A DNA stretch of 10,688 nucleotides, from assembly GCA_031359995.1 (NCBI GenBank), contig JANMAT010000132.1, positions 1 to 10,688 on the forward strand, read 5' to 3'. Made by a program: the position numbers and the translations under genes. The notes under the pieces are model-generated. The model saw only the letters and a list, made by a program, of their open reading frames with translations. It made no database searches and was not told where the DNA came from. Below, one piece after another: positions 4,874 to 10,688 of the stretch; the first letter of the stretch is position 1, and each line of letters opens with the position of its first letter. This DNA is from JANMAT01 sp031359995. GTDB taxonomy: Bacteria > Actinomycetota > Acidimicrobiia > Acidimicrobiales > Ilumatobacteraceae.

Positions 4874-6355
4874 GTGGACCCGCACCTCTACCGATGGCCG
4901 TTGGTCGGCGAGTTCCGAAATCGAACAGCGGAGCTCGACCGACTGAACCAGTGGTGGGCGAGCGATCAGCGCGAGCCGCTGGCCGTCCTGGGCCGGCGCC
5001 GGGTGGGGAAGTCGTGGTTGTTTCGACGGTTCGCCCACGGCAAGGACGCGATCGTGCTCGTCGCCGAGCAGCTTCCTGCGCACGCCCAGCTGTCGCGGTT
5101 CTCCGCTGATCTGGAGCCGCTCACCGGCGTCCGGCCCCACCTGCCCGACGTGGCCGCGTTGTTCCGGGTGCTCTACCGGACGGCCCGAGACCGCAAGCTG
5201 CTCGTCGTCATCGACGAGTTCCCCTGGTTGCTGTCGCCGGTGGCGGCTGAGGCATTCCGCGAGCTGACGACGATCCAAGCGGTGATGGAGGACGAGCGCG
5301 ACCACTCCCGGATCAAGCTGGTCTTGTGCGGATCGCAGGTCGGGCAGATGGAGTCCCTGTTCGGCGAGAAGAACCCGATGCACGGCCGCCTCCAGCGGGT
5401 GCCCGTACGACCGCTCGGGTTCGCGGAGTCGGCGCCCTTTCTCACGGGACTGACCCCGATCGCGGCGTTCGAGCGCTACGCGGTGTCCGGCGGCATGCCG
5501 ATGTACCTGACCAAGCTCTCGCAGGATGCGTTGCGGGACGCGGTCTGTCGTAACGTGCTCGATCGGGATGCGCCGCTGTGGAACGAAGGTCGGGTGATCG
5601 TCGACCAGGAGCTACGGGAACCGCGCGTGTACTTCGCCCTCCTGGAACGGCTGGCCACCGGCGCGAAGGCGTTGAACGAGATGGCGCAACCCCTGGACAT
5701 GAGTTCCGGCGCCGTCGCCAAGTATCTGAGCACGCTCGTCGATCTCCGGCTGGTGTCGAAGAAGGAACCCTTCGGTGCCGAGCCGGGCTCGCGATCCGGT
5801 CGATGGCAGCTCGACGACGCGTTTCTGCGGTTCTGGTTCCGGTTCGTGTTCCCGTTCCAGGCGGACCTCGAAGCCGGTCTGCCACCCGGAACGCTGTTCG
5901 ACGACGAGGTGGCGCCGGCGCTCGCGGACCACGTGGCGCCCGTGTTCGAGAGCTGGGTGCTCGGGTGGCTCCGAGCCAACCGGGCCGACCTGGCGACGCG
6001 GTGGGGCACGTGGTGGGGCAACGCGGCCAATGAGTTCCGTCGGACGAAGGAGCGCAGCACCGAGGAGATCGATGCGGTCGGGTCCCAGCGTGGTCGGATC
6101 ACGGTGGTCGCAGAGGCGAAGTGGACGAACAGCCCGCTCACCGCGGCCATCGTGGACGATCTGGAGCGCTACAAGATACCCGCGCTGCGGCAGAGCGGTC
6201 TCAAGGTGATCGCCCATCCGCGGATCGTGCTGCTGTCCAAGGCGGGGTACGCCAAGAGCCTCGTCGCTCTCGCGTCCGAGAACGATCGCATCGAGCTCGT
6301 CGATGTCGGTGAGGCTCTGCGGGCTCCCGAGACCCACGAGGTCGACGCCGGATGA
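4874..6355 (+). CDS. P-loop ATPase of the archaeal-type ATPase/DUF234 kind with a PD-(D/E)XK-like C-terminus
   Basis: This is a 493-aa single-chain protein. The N-terminal STAND/AAA-like ATPase has Walker A G40-RRRV-G45-K46-S47, Walker B LLVVIDEF with D114-E115, and a likely sensor strand in KLVLCGSQ (148-155). A winged-helix-like segment follows at about 252-300 (FALLERLATG, SSGAVAKYLSTLVDLRLV). The C-terminal third resembles DUF234, a family linked to the PD-(D/E)XK nuclease superfamily: EEIDAV carries D400 and VVAEAKW carries E414-A-K416, with an upstream helix FESWVLGWL (358-366). The biological role of these ATPases is unknown; DNA binding or cleavage is inference. No partner gene is adjacent. 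The GTG start has no Shine-Dalgarno but follows TATGGT by 6 nt. Codon choice is visibly looser than in neighbours (CGA, GGA, TTT, CTA, ATA occur), a possible sign of transfer. Confidence 0.8.
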   Translation: MDPHLYRWPLVGEFRNRTAELDRLNQWWASDQREPLAVLGRRRVGKSWLFRRFAHGKDAIVLVAEQLPAHAQLSRFSADLEPLTGVRPHLPDVAALFRVLYRTARDRKLLVVIDEFPWLLSPVAAEAFRELTTIQAVMEDERDHSRIKLVLCGSQVGQMESLFGEKNPMHGRLQRVPVRPLGFAESAPFLTGLTPIAAFERYAVSGGMPMYLTKLSQDALRDAVCRNVLDRDAPLWNEGRVIVDQELREPRVYFALLERLATGAKALNEMAQPLDMSSGAVAKYLSTLVDLRLVSKKEPFGAEPGSRSGRWQLDDAFLRFWFRFVFPFQADLEAGLPPGTLFDDEVAPALADHVAPVFESWVLGWLRANRADLATRWGTWWGNAANEFRRTKERSTEEIDAVGSQRGRITVVAEAKWTNSPLTAAIVDDLERYKIPALRQSGLKVIAHPRIVLLSKAGYAKSLVALASENDRIELVDVGEALRAPETHEVDAG

Positions 6356-6443
6356 TTCGTCGGGGCCGGCGGTTGGACAGACTGGCGTGCCACGGGCCGC
6401 GCGGCTGACAATGGCGGCCGCGACTGCGGCGAGAGGACACGGC

Positions 6444-8243
6444 ATGAGCGTGGGGGAACGCGATCTCGACTTCGACCGGGAGGCGCTGCGCGAGAAGTAC
6501 CGCATCGAGCGCGACAAGCGCCTGCGCGAAGACGGTGAGGCGCAGTACCTCGAGCTGAAGGGTCGATGGGCGAAGTTCGTCGACGAGGACCCCTACGTGG
6601 AGCCCGGCTTCACCCGTGAGCCGGTCGCGGCCGAGGTCGATGTGGCCATCATCGGTGGCGGCTTCAGCGGCATGCTGGCCGCCGCCCGGCTGCAGGAGCG
6701 GGGCATCACCGACATCAAGATCATCGAAGCCGGTGGTGACTTCGGTGGCACCTGGTACTGGAACCGCTACCCCGGCGCGCAGTGCGACATCGACTCCTAC
6801 TGCTACCTGCCCCTGCTCGAGGAGCTCAACTTCGTCCCGAAGGAGAAGTACTCGTTCTCCGACGAGATCTTCGAGCACTCGCAGCGCATCGGCCACGCCT
6901 ACGGCCTGTACGAGCGCACGCTGTTCCAGACCCGTGTTCGCGCCATCGAGTGGGACCAGGCCTCGTCCCGCTGGCAGCTGCGCACCAACCACGACGATCG
7001 GTTGCGGGCCCGCTTCGTGGTGATGGCGCTCGGCTCGGCCAGCCGCCCCAAGCTGCCGGGCATCCCGGGCATCGACGAGTTCGAGGGTGTGGCTTTCCAC
7101 ACCAGCCGCTGGGACTACGGCTACACCGGCGGGAACCTGCACGGTGGCATGACCGGGCTGGCCGACCAGCGCGTCGCCATCATCGGCACGGGTGCCACGG
7201 GCATCCAGGCCATTCCGCGCGTCGCCCAGTACGCCCAGCACCTCTACGTGTTCCAGCGCACGCCATCGTCGGTCGACCTGCGCCGCAACGCGCCCACGGA
7301 CCCCGAGTGGGCCGCGTCGTTGCCGCCGGGCTGGCAGCGCGAGCGGCGCGAGAACTTCGGCGCCATCGCCATCGGCCACTCGGTCGAGAAGGATCTGGTC
7401 GACGACTCGTGGACGCGCATCTTCCGTGACGTGCTCACGGTGCCCAAGACCGGCCGGCGCTACAGCAACGAGGAGAAGGCCGAGCTGCTCGAGCTGGGTG
7501 ACTTCCGCAAGATGGAGGAGATCCGCCGGCGGGTCGACGAGACGGTGATGGACTCAGCTACGGCCGAGGCGCTGAAGCCCTGGTACCGCCAGATGTGCAA
7601 GCGGCCCACGTTCAACGACGAGTACCTGCCGGCGTTCAACCGCGAGAACGTCACGTTGGTCGACGTGAGCGCGAGCAAGGGCGTGGAGCGCATCACCAGC
7701 AGGGGTGTCGTGGCCAACGGGGTCGAGTACGAGGTCGACTGCATCGTGTACGCGTCGGGTTTCGAGATCGCCACCGACTTCCGCCGTCGGGTCGACATGG
7801 CGATCGAGGGCCGCGATGGCGTGTCGCTGTTCGACCACTGGGCCGACGGCTGGAAGACGCTGCACGGCTTCTCGTCGCGCGGCTTTCCGAACTGGTTCTA
7901 CATCGGCGTGTCGCAGAACGCGTTCAGCACGAACATGACGGCGATGTTCGACGATCAGTCGCAGCACATCGCCTACATCGTCGACGAGACGTTGCGTCGG
8001 GGGCACGCCACCGTCGAGCCCGCGCAGGACGCCCAGGACGCGTGGGTGGCCGAGATCGTGGGCATGCAGGCGGCCAACCGGAGCTTCATGGAGTCGTGCA
8101 CGCCGGGCTACTACAACAACGAGGGCTCGCCCCGCAGCGCCGTGTTCGGCGGCTACACGAAGGGCATCAACGCCTTCAACCAGATGTTGGAGGACTGGCG
8201 CGACGCCGGCGACCTGAAGGGCATGGAGTTCGACCGCCCGTGA
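6444..8243 (+). CDS. Type I Baeyer-Villiger-type flavin monooxygenase (large, cyclopentadecanone-monooxygenase-like)
   Basis: The 599-aa product is an FAD/NADPH monooxygenase that should use O2 to turn a ketone into an ester or lactone. An N-terminal extension of about 60 residues precedes the first Rossmann motif G71-G-G73-F-S-G76. It is followed by GGTWYWNRYPGAQCDIDS (101-118). The Baeyer-Villiger fingerprint FxGxxxHxxxW is exact: F213, G215, H219, W223. The second Rossmann motif is G248-T-G250-A-T-G253, then YVFQRTPSSVDLRRN (268-282) and IVYASGFE (434-441). The C-terminal CTPGYYNNEG and the N-terminal extension recall the larger enzymes of the class, such as cyclopentadecanone monooxygenase (about 600 aa), so a bulky or large-ring ketone is plausible. 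ATG 6444 has GAGAGGA 6 nt upstream; the frame also opens at 6303 and 6411, but those starts lack a site. It lies 88 nt after the ATPase gene and overlaps the cupin start by 4 nt. Confidence 0.87.
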   Translation: MSVGERDLDFDREALREKYRIERDKRLREDGEAQYLELKGRWAKFVDEDPYVEPGFTREPVAAEVDVAIIGGGFSGMLAAARLQERGITDIKIIEAGGDFGGTWYWNRYPGAQCDIDSYCYLPLLEELNFVPKEKYSFSDEIFEHSQRIGHAYGLYERTLFQTRVRAIEWDQASSRWQLRTNHDDRLRARFVVMALGSASRPKLPGIPGIDEFEGVAFHTSRWDYGYTGGNLHGGMTGLADQRVAIIGTGATGIQAIPRVAQYAQHLYVFQRTPSSVDLRRNAPTDPEWAASLPPGWQRERRENFGAIAIGHSVEKDLVDDSWTRIFRDVLTVPKTGRRYSNEEKAELLELGDFRKMEEIRRRVDETVMDSATAEALKPWYRQMCKRPTFNDEYLPAFNRENVTLVDVSASKGVERITSRGVVANGVEYEVDCIVYASGFEIATDFRRRVDMAIEGRDGVSLFDHWADGWKTLHGFSSRGFPNWFYIGVSQNAFSTNMTAMFDDQSQHIAYIVDETLRRGHATVEPAQDAQDAWVAEIVGMQAANRSFMESCTPGYYNNEGSPRSAVFGGYTKGINAFNQMLEDWRDAGDLKGMEFDRP

Positions 8244-8611
8244 GCGCGCCCGAACTGTTCGAGCCGACCGGGGTGCAGCCCCGGCCCGGCCGGCCGGTCG
8301 GCCGGATCATCATCGCCGCCGACCACGACCCGGCGGAACCGGCGTTCTTCGAGTGGGAGCTGCGCGGCCAGGAGTGGTCGGACGAACACCCGCACGACGA
8401 GTACGCCTACGTGCTCGAAGGTGAGCTGCACGTCACCGTCGATGGCACCACCGTCATCGCCGCGGCCAGCGCGCTGGTACGCGTGCCGGCCGGCGCCCGC
8501 GGCCACTACGCCGCGCCCGTGTTCGCCCGCATCCTGTCGGTCTACGGTCCTCGCCCGGCCGGCCCCCACGATCCACGAGGCCTGCTGCGCGCTCTCGACG
8601 CGAGCATCTGA
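8240..8611 (+). CDS. Small single-domain cupin protein
   Basis: A GTG start overlaps the monooxygenase stop (GTGA), giving a 123-aa protein that is probably translationally coupled to it. It is a single beta-barrel cupin. Motif 1 is EHPHDEYAYVLEGEL, with H50, H52 and E54 as likely metal ligands. Motif 2 is VPAGARGHYAAP, with P83, G85 and a fourth ligand H89. The metal site therefore looks intact. Small cupins next to oxygenases may be isomerases, lactone-handling enzymes, dioxygenases or binding proteins; the sequence does not decide. Strict coupling to the monooxygenase suggests a role on the same substrate or product. The N-terminal 25 residues are Pro/Gly-rich. There is no signal peptide. 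The start is fixed by the overlap, although no separate ribosome site is visible. Confidence 0.8.
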   Translation: MSAPELFEPTGVQPRPGRPVGRIIIAADHDPAEPAFFEWELRGQEWSDEHPHDEYAYVLEGELHVTVDGTTVIAAASALVRVPAGARGHYAAPVFARILSVYGPRPAGPHDPRGLLRALDASI

Positions 8612-8653
8612 ACGAGCGCGTCTCAGCCCGGTCGAGGCGCGAGACTGTGGGTC

Positions 8654-9295
8654 GTGGGCAACGTGCTCCTCGACGCGCTTCCGCCCACCGAGCGGGGTCT
8701 CGTGGAGGCGCGCCTGCGACCTCGTCGCTACAAGCGTGGACAGGCGGTGTTCAACGACGGCGACGTCGGCGACTGCCTCCATCTGGTGGTGACCGGCCGC
8801 TTCGACGTGCAGGCGAGCACGCCCGCCGGCGTCACCGTGATGTTCCGGGTGATCCACCCGGGCGAGTTCTTCGGTGAGCTGGGCCTGGTGCACGCCGATA
8901 GCCGTCGCACCGGGCGGGTCACCGCGCTGGAGGCGGGCGAGACGCTGGCGCTCTACCGGCTGGACTTCGAGGAGCTCCGGGCTCGCCATCCGGCGGTCGA
9001 TCGGCTGTTGGTGTCGGCGTTGGCCGAGCGACTCGTGCGCACCAGCGAGCTCGTGGTCGAGCAGCTGATGCCGCCCGAAGTGCGCCTGTGGCGTCGACTG
9101 CTGGTGCTGAGCGATGCCTACGGCGCCGAGCCGATCCGGATGAGCCAGGACGACCTGGGCCACGCCGCCGGCACGGTGCGCCAGACGGTGAACCGGGCAT
9201 TGCGCCAGGCGTCGGCCGACGGGGTGGTCGAGGTGACGCGGGGCGCCGTGCGGGTGCTCGACCGCGCCGCCCTCGAGCGCCTCGCTCGCGGCTGA
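8654..9295 (+). CDS. Crp/Fnr family transcriptional regulator
   Basis: The protein is about 213 aa, normal for the family. Residues about 1-115 form a cyclic-nucleotide-binding-type barrel (RYKRGQAVFNDGDVGD, 25-40). Its phosphate-binding cassette GEFFGELGLVHADSRRTGRV keeps G74-E75-L76 and R85-T86, matching the E72 and R82-S83 positions of E. coli CRP. Binding of cAMP or a related ligand is therefore plausible. A dimer helix follows at about 113-138, then the DNA-binding helix-turn-helix MSQDDLGHAAGTVRQTVNRA (163-182). There is no N-terminal Cys cluster, so it is not an Fnr-type iron-sulfur sensor. The start is uncertain: GTG 8654 or GTG 8663, both with poor ribosome sites. It follows the cupin by 42 nt and precedes a strong hairpin, so it probably ends the monooxygenase unit and may regulate it. 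Confidence 0.88.
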   Translation: MGNVLLDALPPTERGLVEARLRPRRYKRGQAVFNDGDVGDCLHLVVTGRFDVQASTPAGVTVMFRVIHPGEFFGELGLVHADSRRTGRVTALEAGETLALYRLDFEELRARHPAVDRLLVSALAERLVRTSELVVEQLMPPEVRLWRRLLVLSDAYGAEPIRMSQDDLGHAAGTVRQTVNRALRQASADGVVEVTRGAVRVLDRAALERLARG

Positions 9296-9325
9296 AGGGC
9301 CGCACCCACCCGGTGCGGCCCTTCG
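9293..9325. terminator. Strong hairpin terminator between convergent genes
   Basis: AAGGGCCGCACC (9295-9306) pairs perfectly with GGTGCGGCCCTT (9312-9323) around a 5-nt loop. One further G-C pair and a T-G pair extend the stem at the base. It begins inside the stop codon of the Crp/Fnr gene and precedes the minus-strand small gene ending at 9344. It has no long U-tract, as is common in actinobacteria. The near-symmetry allows action in both directions. Confidence 0.7.
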
Positions 9326-9343
9326 TGCTCTGGGGTGAGCTCG

Positions 9344-9556
9344 TCACGCCGCCGCGGACACCGCGGACGCCGTCGGGTCGGCCATGGTGATGGGCAGCTG
9401 CACCACCGGCGCCACGGGCGTCGTCCGACGGGCGCGGGCCACGAGCCGGGCCCACAGGCCGGGGCGCATCGGCATGGCCGCGCCGAACGCTTGGGCGCAG
9501 GCGATGGCCTGGTTGCGCTCGATGCGGGCCGCTTCGGTCGTCATGGGATCGAACAT
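9344..9556 (-). CDS. Small hypothetical protein, 70 aa, with a strong ribosome binding site
   Basis: On the minus strand GGAGGT (complement of 9564-9569) lies 7 nt before ATG 9556, one of the best ribosome sites in the window. A GTG three codons upstream overlaps that site and is less likely. The 70-aa product has a charged, helix-prone N-terminal half (TTEAARIERNQAIACAQAF), a short GLWARLVARARR segment rich in Arg and hydrophobics that could be an amphipathic helix, and a Pro/Ala/Val-rich tail ending in small residues. I recognise no family. There is no clear membrane span or secretion signal. It converges on the Crp/Fnr gene, with the shared hairpin between them. The opposite strand also has open frames here, but none has comparable start signals. 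Confidence 0.55.
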   Translation of the reverse strand: MFDPMTTEAARIERNQAIACAQAFGAAMPMRPGLWARLVARARRTTPVAPVVQLPITMADPTASAVSAAA

Positions 9557-9844
9557 GGTGTCCACCTCCGTCGTCAGGATGATGGGGTCACCATGACGGA
9601 ATCGCGGCGCCGCCTCCGTCGCACGGCCGACACTCCCGGTGTGTCAGTCGCCACGCCGCCGAGATGACCCGCGTTCAGTGGAGCATGGAAGACCCGAGCC
9701 GCGCGAGGACGGGTACCGCCGCGAGCTGTTCCCGACGGGGCTGGTGGCCGGGCAGGACGGTTGCGACGAGCGGCCCCTGATGCTGGGGCGCGATCCTGCC
9801 GGCCCTCATGGCGGGCCGGCAGGACGTCATCGTTGGCGATCGGG
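9557..9844. other. Gene-poor stretch of about 290 nt
   Basis: I find no convincing gene here. Frames that cross it on either strand lack ribosome sites, or are extensions of frames shadowing the membrane protein gene. It holds the upstream region and ribosome site of the 70-aa gene, a 24-aa plus-strand frame (9593-9667) judged unlikely, and a perfect hairpin at 9794-9824. Confidence 0.4.
9794..9824 (-). terminator. Perfect 12-bp hairpin downstream of the membrane protein gene
   Basis: TCCTGCCGGCCC (9794-9805) and GGGCCGGCAGGA (9813-9824) are exact inverted repeats around a 7-nt loop. The hairpin begins about 20 nt past the stop codon of the minus-strand membrane protein gene, the position expected of a terminator. 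No U-tract follows. Confidence 0.55.
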
Positions 9845-10688
9845 TCAGTCGGCGGATGTCGCGGCCGGCGGCGGCCAGGCGGCGAACTGCGGGATGCGGG
9901 CCCGCGCCGATCGCCTGATGGCGGCGCCGGCCACGACCGCGACCGATCCGAGCAGGGTCACCACACTCCCGAGCTCCATCATCCGGAACCCCGAACCCAC
10001 GCCGTGCTGTTCGAGCTCCATCGTCAGCAGCATGAGGCCGATCGTCAACGACCAACCGGCGAGCACGCTCGGTGTCGACAGCCGGCGTCGTTGGGCGAGC
10101 GCGGCCAGCGGCAGCCAGAGAGACAGGAACGTTCCCAGCGCGAAGGCGACGATGAACAGCCTCACGTACGCGACGTCGTCGGTGTTCACCGGCGGCGAAG
10201 GGATGCCCCAGTTCCAGAACGTCTGTCCGAACTCGGATTTCCGCCACGGGAGCAGGGACCCGGCCAGCATGACGAAGCTTCCGATCACCATCCACGCGGC
10301 TGCCATCGGTGGGTTGCGGGCGGCATCGTCGCTCGCCATCTCGCGGACCGATGACGGGCTGGCGATCCATCCGGCGACGACGGTCACGGCGAGCGCGATG
10401 CCGAGACCCTGGGCCACCCAGTAGCCGGTGCCGACATCAACGCGGGCGTGTCCGTAGGCGAGGCCCATGAGGCTCTGCATCCCCACCGCAAGGCCGATGC
10501 CGACGAGGAGGCCGGTAGCGAGCGCCCGGGCGCGACGGCTGGCGGCCAGGGCCAGCACGATACCCGCGAGGTAGGCGGCGGCCGACGGAAGGAGGAACTG
10601 CACGATGGTCGGTGACCAGATCGCGTCGTGCTCGACGCCCAGGTTCGTCGGCGTGGCGACGCATCGGGCGATGGCCATGGTGCTGACG
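9845..10688 (-). CDS. Polytopic membrane protein with an internal duplication, probably 5'-truncated by the window edge
   Basis: At least 277 residues are encoded, with about seven hydrophobic segments near 25-46, 52-72, 87-107, 125-144, 171-195, 205-221 and 236-254 (counted from the ATG at 10678), so it is an integral membrane protein. Two halves look alike. The segment ending VGTGYWVAQGLGIALAVTVV (82-101) matches the one ending GVGSGFRMMELGSVVTLLGS (226-245), and both follow a pair of spans. The second half starts with an extra span ending in AGSLLPW (139-145); its counterpart is missing from the first half. The frame stays open to the window end, so the real start is probably beyond it and the ATG at 10678 internal. 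A polar tail follows the last span. No family or transport function is recognised. A hairpin follows the stop. Confidence 0.65.
   Translation of the reverse strand, partial: VSTMAIARCVATPTNLGVEHDAIWSPTIVQFLLPSAAAYLAGIVLALAASRRARALATGLLVGIGLAVGMQSLMGLAYGHARVDVGTGYWVAQGLGIALAVTVVAGWIASPSSVREMASDDAARNPPMAAAWMVIGSFVMLAGSLLPWRKSEFGQTFWNWGIPSPPVNTDDVAYVRLFIVAFALGTFLSLWLPLAALAQRRRLSTPSVLAGWSLTIGLMLLTMELEQHGVGSGFRMMELGSVVTLLGSVAVVAGAAIRRSARARIPQFAAWPPPAATSAD

Noticed and set aside
6303..6443. N-terminal extension of the monooxygenase from earlier starts at 6303 or 6411
   Set aside because: The extra residues do not look like the family, the 6303 start overlaps the end of the ATPase gene, and neither has a ribosome site, while ATG 6444 has GAGAGGA at good spacing.
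6201..7379. Long open frame on the minus strand opposite the monooxygenase
   Set aside because: The same shadow effect: no domain, no start signals, and the plus-strand gene has full enzyme motifs.
8617..8646. Short GTCTC/GAGAC inverted repeat between the cupin and Crp/Fnr genes
   Set aside because: Only 5 bp per arm with a long spacer, so it is easily due to chance. No operator or terminator is claimed.
9593..9667. 24-aa plus-strand frame starting MTESRRRLRR
   Set aside because: It has only a weak G-rich upstream stretch, no recognisable product and no neighbouring unit. Possible, but not supported.
9639..10424. Plus-strand frame covering the gap and the opposite strand of the membrane protein gene
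   Set aside because: Its later part is low-complexity sequence antisense to a clear polytopic membrane protein, and it has no start signals.
1..10688. CRISPR arrays, tRNA or rRNA genes, insertion sequences, att sites and phage genes
   Set aside because: I saw no repeated spacer array, cloverleaf-like sequence, transposase motif or terminal repeats on either strand. This was by eye, so short or diverged elements could be missed.

Overview
The window is high-GC DNA with strong G/C preference at third codon positions and GTG starts. Several genes appear to have a TAnnnT box only 6-7 nt before the start codon. This suggests an actinobacterium. The mix of a Baeyer-Villiger-type monooxygenase, crotonase, amidohydrolase and hydroxyacid dehydrogenase would suit a soil, marine or freshwater member of Acidimicrobiia or a mycobacteria-like lineage. 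That placement is inferred from style and gene families, not from a marker gene.

Layout. Positions 1-933 (minus strand) hold a 41-aa lysine-rich small protein and an orphan family-3 solute-binding-type protein without a secretion signal. Positions 1032-3175 (plus) hold a compact pair, a D-2-hydroxyacid dehydrogenase and an amidohydrolase-2 family hydrolase, 17 nt apart. A histidine phosphatase (3202-3813, minus) converges on this pair and is divergent from a crotonase-fold gene (3916-4824, plus). Positions 4874-6355 hold an unusual ATPase with a predicted PD-(D/E)XK-like C-terminus, preceded by two tandem dyads overlapping a probable leaderless promoter. Positions 6444-9295 hold a likely transcription unit: large type I Baeyer-Villiger monooxygenase, then a cupin (4-nt overlap), then a Crp/Fnr regulator, closed by a strong hairpin. 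Beyond it are a small 70-aa minus-strand gene with a strong Shine-Dalgarno, a gene-poor stretch of about 280 nt with one perfect hairpin, and a polytopic membrane protein whose 5' end probably lies outside the window.

Functionally, most genes look like accessory small-molecule catabolism. The monooxygenase would insert oxygen next to a ketone to give an ester or lactone. A crotonase, an amidohydrolase and a 2-hydroxyacid dehydrogenase are the kinds of enzyme that act further down such routes, but nothing in the sequence proves that they share a pathway. The Crp/Fnr protein is the obvious candidate local regulator. The ATPase is the odd one out: its codon use looks looser than its neighbours', and it has its own promoter. 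I found no CRISPR array, RNA gene, insertion sequence or complete known defence system. The most interesting candidates are the ATPase with its operator-like repeats and the recurring leaderless promoter pattern.
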